In this document: positions 1-5,516 of the stretch, piece after piece | Layout: every line of letters starts with the position of its first letter | How positions within the stretch are numbered: the stretch's first letter is position 1 | Assembly: GCA_003500765.1 (NCBI GenBank) | Contig: DNQL01000217.1 | Span: forward strand, 1-7,490 | Length of the DNA: 7,490 bases | Source of the DNA: Elusimicrobiota bacterium | GTDB lineage: Bacteria > Elusimicrobiota > Elusimicrobia > Elusimicrobiales > UBA9959 | Direction: 5' to 3' | Translations under genes and position numbers: made by a program | The notes under the pieces: generated by a model | What the model saw: the letters and a program-made list of their open reading frames with translations, nothing else | Told to the model about the DNA's origin: nothing | Databases searched by the model: none

Positions 1-1
1 G

Positions 2-763
2 TCCGACGACGTGGATTTCCTGGTCTCCGGCGACCCCCTGCCCCTGGCGCGGGCCTTCGCCGCGGGCGGCAGCATAACCCCTTTCGAAAAATTCCGCACC
101 GTCCGGGCCTTCATGCCCGACGGCCGCAGGTTCGATTTCGCCGGCTTCCGGCGCGAGGTATATCCCGCGCCCGCGAAGCTGCCGGTGGTGGAGCCGGCCT
201 CCTCGCTGGCCGAGGACCTGCTGCGCCGCGATTTCACCTGCAACGCCATGGCGGTCTCGCTGCTGCCCGCCTCTATCGGCGAAGTGGCCGATCCCCACGG
301 CGGCGCAGCCGACATAAAGGCCGGCCTGCTGCGCGTCCTGCACCCGAAAAGTTTCGAGGACGATCCCACCCGGCTTTACCGGGCCGCCCGCTTCGCCGGG
401 CGTTTTGGGTGGAAGCTGGAAAACTCCACCCGGGAAGCCGCCTTGGCCGCGGTTAAGGCCGGCTTGCCGGGGCTGCTCAGCCGCGAACGCCTGCGCAACG
501 AGCTGCTGAAGATCCTCAAGGAAAAAGATCCCGTGCCCGCGCTGGACCTACTCCGGGATCTCGGTGCGCTGAAGTTCATTCATCCGGCGTTTTCCTACCC
601 GGCCGGCTTCCTGCGCGCGAACCCTTCTAATGCGGACCGCCTGGCCGGTATTGCGCGGACAATGGGCACAGAGGGGCTGTCTTTTCTGAAATCCCTGAAC
701 TTGTCCCGCAAGGAACGGAATCTATTGGCCGTCATCGCGGGCTTAGAGAGGCCTCGTGCTTGA
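2..763 (+). CDS. tRNA nucleotidyltransferase / poly(A) polymerase family protein (class II), 5'-truncated by the window edge
   Basis: The reading frame is open from base 2, so the true start and the N-terminal glycine-rich nucleotide-binding motif lie left of the window; 253 residues are visible. The first residues read SDDVDFLV, and D3/D5 match the DxD metal-binding pair of the nucleotidyltransferase head. A third likely carboxylate is D45 (RRFDFAGFR). LRRDFTCNAMA (about 74-84) is the class II RRDF nucleotide-selection motif. EDDPTRLYRAARFAGRF (about 119-135) and RERLRNELLKIL (about 161-172) are the neck-region motifs. Members of this family add CCA, or only A or CC, to tRNA 3' ends, or poly(A) to RNA; the sequence does not tell which. 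The protein ends soon after the neck/body region, giving an estimated 290 residues against about 380 or more for typical enzymes, and no HD domain follows. The last codons may be affected by a frameshift (see findings). The next gene starts 33 bp downstream. Confidence 0.88.
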   Translation, partial: SDDVDFLVSGDPLPLARAFAAGGSITPFEKFRTVRAFMPDGRRFDFAGFRREVYPAPAKLPVVEPASSLAEDLLRRDFTCNAMAVSLLPASIGEVADPHGGAADIKAGLLRVLHPKSFEDDPTRLYRAARFAGRFGWKLENSTREAALAAVKAGLPGLLSRERLRNELLKILKEKDPVPALDLLRDLGALKFIHPAFSYPAGFLRANPSNADRLAGIARTMGTEGLSFLKSLNLSRKERNLLAVIAGLERPRA

Positions 764-796
764 CCTCGCGGCCGTCGAGTCTATAAAGGGGGAACG

Positions 797-1663
797 ATGA
801 AGTTTCTGACCATCCTGCTTTGCGGCGCCTGCGTCGCCTACGCGGCCGACACGGGTCCCGAGCCCCTGAAGCCGTTCGCCGTACTGGACACCGACCTGGT
901 CAAGGAAGGCTCCACCCTCACCCGCAGCCGGCAGTGGCCGGACTTTTACTGGACGCTCAACGATTCCGGAGGCAAGCCCAATATCTACGCCGTCTCCCCG
1001 GAGGGCAAGCTGATCAGGCCGGCCTGGGTGCGCAAGTACTCCGGGGTGAACGTGGCCGAAGCCAGGAACGTGGACTGGGAGGCGATGACGTCCGACGACA
1101 AGGGCAACCTGATAATCGGCGATTTCGGAAATAACATGAACTTCCGGCGCGACCAGGCCCTCTATGTCCTGCCCGAGCCCTGGCCGCTGGACGCGGTGGA
1201 GACCCATTATACGGCCAAGTACCTTTTCCGCTATCCGGACATGAAGAAATTCCCGCCGGAGAAACAGAACTTCGACGGGGAGTCCATGTTCTTCGCTCGC
1301 GGTTCGCTCTACATACTGACCAAACACCGCAGCGACACCCGCACCAAGCTTTACCGCTTCGGCGAATTGAAGACCGGCCAGATGAACGTGCCGGAGCTGC
1401 TGGGCGACTTCGACGCCGGCGACATGGTCACCGACGCCGAGGCCGACGGGGACGGCAAAAAGCTGGCCGTGCTGACCTATTCCGGCGCCTGGCTTTTCGA
1501 GCGTCCCTCCAGGGGCGACAATTATTTCGAGGGGAAAAAGGCCTTCCTCCCCTTCCGGGCCGGACAATGCGAAGGCATAGCCTTCCACGACGATTCGCTG
1601 CTGATAACAAACGAAGAGCGGGAGCTGTTCCGCGTGCCGCTCTCCTCTTTCAAGCTCCGCTAA
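797..1663 (+). CDS. secreted beta-propeller-like protein of unknown function
   Basis: A 288-residue protein with a short type I signal peptide: MKF, then a hydrophobic stretch (about residues 4-15), with probable cleavage after AYA (residue 16). It is therefore expected in the periplasm or outside the cell. C9 and C12 do not sit in a good lipobox, so a lipoprotein is unlikely. The mature part looks all-beta, with repeated blade-like motifs: FYWTLNDSGGKPNIYAVSPE (about 50-69), DWEAMTSDDKGNLIIGDFG (about 93-111), FDGESMFFARGSLYILTK (about 159-176), CEGIAFHDDSLLITNEE (about 258-274). The WTxNDSG, DWE and GDxGNN signatures resemble a broad family of uncharacterised propeller proteins, some of which annotation pipelines compare with phytase-like esterases. 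No catalytic site can be assigned with confidence. AAAGGGGGA (785-793) is a strong ribosome binding site just ahead of the ATG. It sits between the nucleotidyltransferase and the PAS gene, probably in one transcript, but the context does not reveal its job. Confidence 0.85.
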   Translation: MKFLTILLCGACVAYAADTGPEPLKPFAVLDTDLVKEGSTLTRSRQWPDFYWTLNDSGGKPNIYAVSPEGKLIRPAWVRKYSGVNVAEARNVDWEAMTSDDKGNLIIGDFGNNMNFRRDQALYVLPEPWPLDAVETHYTAKYLFRYPDMKKFPPEKQNFDGESMFFARGSLYILTKHRSDTRTKLYRFGELKTGQMNVPELLGDFDAGDMVTDAEADGDGKKLAVLTYSGAWLFERPSRGDNYFEGKKAFLPFRAGQCEGIAFHDDSLLITNEERELFRVPLSSFKLR

Positions 1664-1676
1664 AAGGATAAAAAAT

Positions 1677-2258
1677 ATGAGCAAAAAGATCTCGCCGGAG
1701 GAATACAGGCTCCTGGTGGAGCAGGCGCCCATCCTTATCTGGCGGGCCGGCACGGACGCCAAGTGCGACTATTTCAACGAGCGCTGGCTGTCCTTCACGG
1801 GGCGCACGATGGAGCAGGAGTCCGGCGACGGCTGGGCCGAGGGCGTTCACCCGGACGACTTCAAGCGCTGCGTGGACTATTACCTGGAACATTTCAAGGC
1901 CCGGAAGACCTTCGAGATGGACTACCGCCTGCGCCGCCATGACGGGGCGTACCGCTGGCTCTTCGACCGGGGCGTGCCGTTCTATCTGCCGGACGGCGAA
2001 TTCGGCGGTTTCATAGGCAGCTGTATCGATATCACGGAGCGTAAAACGGCCCAGGACTCCCTTAAAATAGCCAGGGAGCGGGAACTTTCCAGCCTGCGCG
2101 GCCTGCTGCCCATATGTTCCGGCTGCAAGAAGATAAAGGACGGTAAGGGCAACTGGGAGAGCGTTGAGAAGTACGTCGCCGAACACGCCGAAGTGGATTT
2201 CAGCCACAGCCTCTGCCCCGAGTGCATGGCCAGGCTTTACCCGGAGCACAAGGACTGA
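1677..2258 (+). CDS. cytosolic PAS-domain sensor with C-terminal Cys4 (presumed zinc) module
   Basis: A 193-residue soluble protein without signal peptide or membrane segment. Residues about 8-122 form a PAS fold of the PAS_3/PAC type: EEYRLLVEQAPILIWRA at the start, FNERWLSFTG (about 33-42), WAEGVHPDD (about 53-61), YRLRRHDGAYRWLFDRGVP (about 83-101) and the closing ITERK (about 119-123). A short helical linker (about 124-142) leads to a cysteine module: C147-x2-C150, KKIKDGKGNW, then FSH with H177, C180-x2-C183 and LYPE at the end. The cysteine spacing suggests a structural metal site, probably zinc. Similar C-terminal modules are common in PAS and response-regulator proteins of deltaproteobacteria and relatives, but I know no established function. 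There is no kinase, cyclase, receiver or DNA-binding domain, so how the PAS signal is passed on is unclear. AAAAGGA (1662-1668) gives a good ribosome binding site; the gene follows the propeller gene by 13 bp. The membrane sensor downstream carries a homologous module. Confidence 0.9.
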   Translation: MSKKISPEEYRLLVEQAPILIWRAGTDAKCDYFNERWLSFTGRTMEQESGDGWAEGVHPDDFKRCVDYYLEHFKARKTFEMDYRLRRHDGAYRWLFDRGVPFYLPDGEFGGFIGSCIDITERKTAQDSLKIARERELSSLRGLLPICSGCKKIKDGKGNWESVEKYVAEHAEVDFSHSLCPECMARLYPEHKD

Positions 2259-2307
2259 CCGGTGGGCGTAACTGTTGCGCTAAGCGGGCGGAGGTTGTAC
2301 GGGCGAG

Positions 2308-2319
2308 GGCTTCGAAGCC
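2308..2319. repeat. perfect palindrome GGCTTCGAAGCC
   Basis: The 12 bases equal their own reverse complement. The site could be bound by a dimeric regulator upstream of the membrane sensor operon, or form a short hairpin (4-bp stem, TCGA loop). The nearest T-run (2334-2338) is about 14 bases away, too far for a standard intrinsic terminator. A chance palindrome in GC-rich DNA is also possible. Confidence 0.35.
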
Positions 2320-2387
2320 GGGTTATGCGTAAATTTTTGGTGAGCGGCGTAAAAAGAGAAACATAGCGTTAGCGGGTCTTTGTGCCC

Positions 2388-2392
2388 GGGAG
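2388..2392 (+). promoter_or_regulatory. ribosome binding site GGGAG that decides the start of the membrane sensor gene
   Basis: GGGAG lies 5 bases ahead of the GTG at 2398. The frame is also open to a TTG at 2380 and a GTG at 2392, but the TTG has only a weak purine stretch before it and the GTG at 2392 overlaps this site. GTG 2398 is therefore preferred, and the first transmembrane segment then begins almost at residue 2. Confidence 0.55.
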
Positions 2393-2397
2393 TGTGC

Positions 2398-4230
2398 GTG
2401 GATTACATCTATTTTGTGGGCGGTGTCCTGCTTTTTATATCCTCGGCCGTTTGTTCCCTGCTGGCCAGGGAGGGCGACGGCCTGGCTGATTGGCGGCTGA
2501 TCGGCGGGTCCGCGCTCCTGCTGGGTGCCAGGAGGGCTCTCGGCTTCGCCGCCTATACGCAGGGCCTGGTCATTGGCTGGCCGGAGGCGGAATTGCTGTG
2601 CCTGGCCGGCGCGCTGTTTCTGTTGGCCGAGGCCGGCCGACGCGCCTGGAAGTTCAATCCGCTCTATTTCTACTCGCCCCTTGCGGTACTTTTCGCCGCC
2701 GGCCTTAACTACGGCGTGGCCGGGGGTGACCTGGGCGCCCGTCTGGCGTTCGGCCTGACCGGCGGGCTTCTGGTCTCATATCGTTTCTTCGGCAGCCGGG
2801 GCGCCCATAGATCCGCCTGCGCCCGCCGGGCCGTGCTGCTGATGACCGCGGGAATGGCGCTCTACTCGCTTTTCTCGGCGGTTACGCCGCCGGCCTCCGC
2901 TTTCCTTTACGCCGCCTCGCTGAACATTGTCTCCGTATCCCGTTCCCTGGGGTTCGGCGCGGAATATCTCAGCATGATGCTGCTCGGCCTGATGGGCGCC
3001 GGGGTCTGGGTCTATTTTTTTACCAGCAGGGACGGATGCTCTTTATGGGCCACCCGGGCGGGCAGGACGGGACTGGCCGCCGCCGCCGTGTTCCTGTCGA
3101 TATTCGCGGCGGGTTGGGCTTTGACCGAAAAAACGAGCGCCTCGGCCGAACGTGAATTTTCCCGGCATCTCTCGCTGCAGGCGCGGATCCTGGCCGGCAG
3201 GTTCGCCGGACTCACGCTGCGCGCCGACGCGGCCGCGGAAGCCCTCTCCGGCTCGCCGCTCCTCCTGGAGTACCTTGGGAAGGGCGGCCCGGTCTCCAGG
3301 GCCGGCGCCGAGTCGGCGCTGGACCGTTACTGCGGTTCCCACCGGCTTTCAGTCTGCTACCTGATGGACATGAACGGCAGGACTCTCCTTGCCTCCAACC
3401 GCGGCGAGCCGGACAGTTTCGTGGGAAAAAACTACTCTTTCCGCCCTTATTTCGCCGCGGCCGCCGCTGGCGGGCGGGGGGTGGGGCTGGCCGTTGGGCT
3501 TACATCCGGGGAGCGCGGTTATTACGCCGCCGCGCCGGTGCGGTTAAGGTCCGGCGTGATGGCCGGGGTCGCCGCGGTAAAGATAAATGTCTCCGACATC
3601 GCTCCGGAGATGGCCGCGGCGGATAAGGCTTTCCTGGTCAGTCCCGAAGGCGTTATCTTCATGTCCGCGGACCGGGCGGATCTGTTCAGGACCCTTTGGC
3701 CCGTGCCGGCGGAACGGCGGGCGGAGCTCGCCTCCTCGCGGCAGTACCTCAGCGTCCGCTTCGACCCGGTCCTTCCCGCTGAGATCGCCGAAGGCGGCAG
3801 GGTAGCCATCGATGGAAAGGAGTTTGTCGCGCGCCGGGTACTGGTCGGCCCGGAGGGCTGGTCTCTGGTGGTCATGCAGAGCGGGACGCCCGTGCACATG
3901 GCCCGGCTCGCCGCCATATCGGCCGCCGCCGTGGCGGCGCTGCTGTCGATCATATTCTTCGTCTTCTATTCTCTTTCCGAGTCCGCCAGGGATAAAGCCG
4001 AGGAAGCGCTGCGGCTGAAAGAGCAGGTGGGGTCGCTTGAGGGTATCATCTCCATCTGCGCGTCCTGCAAGAAGATACGTGACGACAAGGGATACTGGAA
4101 CCAGGTGGAGGCGTACATCGCGAGGCATCCGGAATCCTCTTTCAGCCACGCCCTGTGCCCGGCCTGCGCGCGCAAGCTTTACCCGGAATATTGCGATGAC
4201 AAAGCCGGCGGCGGGGAGGGCGGGAAATGA
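2398..4230 (+). CDS. polytopic membrane sensor with DctB-like Cache domain and C-terminal Cys4 module, no kinase
   Basis: 610 residues from GTG 2398 (616 from TTG 2380). Numbering here is from GTG 2398. The N-terminal half has seven hydrophobic segments (about 2-22, 33-53, 56-79, 89-107, 114-130, 144-162, 184-208), forming an unassigned integral membrane sensor-like region. An eighth segment (about 222-242) leads into an extracytoplasmic domain (about 243-500), closed by a ninth segment (about 501-524). The extracytoplasmic part carries FVGKNYSFRPYF (341-352) and SGERGYYAAAPVR (370-382). These are typical of the double Cache domain of DctB-type kinases, which bind small molecules such as C4-dicarboxylates; the ligand here cannot be deduced. 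A cytoplasmic helix, probably coiled coil (about 525-549), ends in C554-x2-C557, KKIRDDKGYW, FSH (H584), C587-x2-C590 and LYPE. This matches the module of the PAS protein upstream with identical cysteine spacing. No HisKA, HATPase, GGDEF or methyl-accepting domain is present. Its stop overlaps the start of the next gene, a histidine kinase, in ATGA, so the two are probably made together and may work as one receptor. Confidence 0.88.
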   Translation: MDYIYFVGGVLLFISSAVCSLLAREGDGLADWRLIGGSALLLGARRALGFAAYTQGLVIGWPEAELLCLAGALFLLAEAGRRAWKFNPLYFYSPLAVLFAAGLNYGVAGGDLGARLAFGLTGGLLVSYRFFGSRGAHRSACARRAVLLMTAGMALYSLFSAVTPPASAFLYAASLNIVSVSRSLGFGAEYLSMMLLGLMGAGVWVYFFTSRDGCSLWATRAGRTGLAAAAVFLSIFAAGWALTEKTSASAEREFSRHLSLQARILAGRFAGLTLRADAAAEALSGSPLLLEYLGKGGPVSRAGAESALDRYCGSHRLSVCYLMDMNGRTLLASNRGEPDSFVGKNYSFRPYFAAAAAGGRGVGLAVGLTSGERGYYAAAPVRLRSGVMAGVAAVKINVSDIAPEMAAADKAFLVSPEGVIFMSADRADLFRTLWPVPAERRAELASSRQYLSVRFDPVLPAEIAEGGRVAIDGKEFVARRVLVGPEGWSLVVMQSGTPVHMARLAAISAAAVAALLSIIFFVFYSLSESARDKAEEALRLKEQVGSLEGIISICASCKKIRDDKGYWNQVEAYIARHPESSFSHALCPACARKLYPEYCDDKAGGGEGGK

Positions 4231-5513
4231 GGCGGCGCGCCGGCGAGCCGGACCTCCCCCACACCGGCAATTTCGCCAGGGGCGGCTATGAGACCGTCTT
4301 TTTGGTCTTCATGCTGGCCATCGCCTTCTTCATGCGGGGGAACCCGCGGATAGTCTATCCCGACATACTGCACCTGTTCCTGCTGCTGATGATCTCCAAC
4401 CTGCTCTTCAACTGGTTCGCGCCGCGGCTGGGCCGCCGCGAGGCCTGGCTGGTGGAGCTGGTCCTGCTGCTGAACATGCTGATCATTACCGGCATCGTCA
4501 GGTTCTCGGGCGGCAGCGAGTCGTATTTCTGGGTACTCTACCTGCTCCCGCTTTTCGCGGCCGCCCTGGCCGTAAAACTTTTCGACGTGGTCAGTTCCCT
4601 GCTGTTCTGCTCGCTGGCCGTCATCTATTTCAGCAAGCCCCTGCAGGCCTGGGACATAACCGAAGCTTTCGGCGTTACGGTCAAGCTTTCTATTTTCGTC
4701 CTGTCCGCCGCCGTGCTTTACCGCACGGCCCTTTCCAAGCTCCGGGCCGACGAGCATCTCCTGGTCAAGAAAATGGAGGCCGAACGGCTGGCAAGAGAGC
4801 TTTCCGAAAGCAGGACGAACCTGGTCATGGACTCTTCGGCCACTGAAGTGGGCCGGATGGTGTCGGGCGTCCTGCACGACCTGGGCAATCCTCTTTCGGT
4901 CATCATGCTCAGCGCGGAGGTCATGTCCGTGGAGGAGGAGCGGGACCAGGGCAATGTGGACCGGATACTGCGGGCCGCCCGCTACGCCAAGGCCATGCTC
5001 TCCAACGCCATGGGCATAGTGAGGGGGAGGGAATACGTTTTCGAGAAGTCGGATTTCAGGGACGCCGCCTTGAAGGCCCTGGCTCTGGTGGATTTCCAGG
5101 CCCGGCGCAAGAACGTGGCGATAAACCCCGCTATCCCGGAGGACCTGCCCGGGGCCGTCACAAGCAAGGTCCATATCGAAAGAGTTTTCATGAACCTGCT
5201 CTCCAACGCGTTGTCTTTCTCTCCGGAAGGCTCGTCCGTGGTTTTACGCGTGGAAGCGGCCGGGCAGAGGATAATATCGCTGGTGGAGGACTCGGGCCCC
5301 GGTTTCCCGGAGGAGATGATAAAGAAGGGAGTCAGGGCCTTCACCACCACCCGCAAAGAGCAGGGGGGGACCGGTCTGGGGCTTTTTGTCGCCGACGAGA
5401 TAGTCCGCCGCCACGGCGGCGAGCTGTTCATCTCCAACGCCCCCGGCGGCGGGGGACGGGTCATCTTCGAGATCCCTTTATCGGGACCGCCCGCCCCGCC
5501 GGCCAAGGACTGA
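4227..5513 (+). CDS. six-TM membrane sensor histidine kinase
   Basis: 428 residues. The ATG overlaps the stop of the Cache sensor by four bases, and GGGGAGG (4213-4219) inside that gene gives a strong ribosome binding site, so translation is likely coupled. Six hydrophobic segments (about 22-37, 46-64, 73-91, 98-117, 119-136, 148-166) have only short loops, so there is no real extracytoplasmic sensory domain. A helical linker (about 167-200) is followed by a HisKA dimerisation domain with the phosphoacceptor H217 in VLHDLGNPLSV. The HATPase domain has the N box NLLSNA (323-328), the G1 box DSGPG (355-359) and the G2 box GGTGLGL (380-386), so it should bind ATP and be active. There is no PAS, HAMP or receiver domain. 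No response regulator follows; the next gene is convergent. The natural inference is that the co-translated Cache protein supplies the stimulus and that the phosphate acceptor is encoded elsewhere or is one of the receivers on the opposite strand. Confidence 0.92.
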   Translation: MRRRAGEPDLPHTGNFARGGYETVFLVFMLAIAFFMRGNPRIVYPDILHLFLLLMISNLLFNWFAPRLGRREAWLVELVLLLNMLIITGIVRFSGGSESYFWVLYLLPLFAAALAVKLFDVVSSLLFCSLAVIYFSKPLQAWDITEAFGVTVKLSIFVLSAAVLYRTALSKLRADEHLLVKKMEAERLARELSESRTNLVMDSSATEVGRMVSGVLHDLGNPLSVIMLSAEVMSVEEERDQGNVDRILRAARYAKAMLSNAMGIVRGREYVFEKSDFRDAALKALALVDFQARRKNVAINPAIPEDLPGAVTSKVHIERVFMNLLSNALSFSPEGSSVVLRVEAAGQRIISLVEDSGPGFPEEMIKKGVRAFTTTRKEQGGTGLGLFVADEIVRRHGGELFISNAPGGGGRVIFEIPLSGPPAPPAKD

Positions 5514-5516
5514 TTT

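Larger units (their letters stand above)
2259..2397 (+). other. 139-bp intergenic gap between the PAS gene and the membrane sensor gene
   Basis: This is the only sizeable non-coding gap on the plus strand. It holds a perfect 12-bp palindrome (2308-2319), a 7-bp direct repeat GCGTAAA (2327-2333 and 2347-2353, 20 bp apart) and a doubtful 34-codon ORF (2262-2366). I found no convincing -35/-10 pair and no hairpin immediately followed by a T-run. A promoter for the downstream pair of genes would be expected here, because the gap is much larger than the other plus-strand spacings. Confidence 0.5.

Noticed and set aside
797..850. Propeller protein as a lipoprotein, because of two cysteines in the signal peptide
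   Set aside because: Neither C9 nor C12 is preceded by a proper lipobox, while AYA at 14-16 is a good type I cleavage site.
743..1762. Long minus-strand open frame (339 codons) opposite the propeller gene
   Set aside because: The plus strand here encodes a protein with a signal peptide, a ribosome binding site and propeller motifs. The antisense frame has no recognisable domain and also runs into the PAS gene; long antisense frames are expected at this GC content.
2308..2338. Palindrome followed by TTTTT as an intrinsic terminator for the PAS gene
   Set aside because: The stem is only 4-6 bp and the T-run begins about 14 bases after it, so it does not fit the usual terminator layout.
2275..2366. 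Sigma70 promoter in the 2259-2397 gap (TTGCGC, TTGTAC or TTGGTG as -35)
   Set aside because: None of these has a reasonable -10 at 16-18 bp spacing, so no promoter is called.
3544..4149. Minus-strand open frame (201 codons) opposite the Cache domain region
   Set aside because: It lies wholly inside the membrane sensor gene and has no domain, ribosome binding site or promoter that I can see.
4179..5174. Minus-strand open frame (331 codons) opposite the six-TM kinase
   Set aside because: It is the antisense of a kinase with intact H, N, G1 and G2 boxes. The product is Gln/Gly/His-rich without recognisable motifs.
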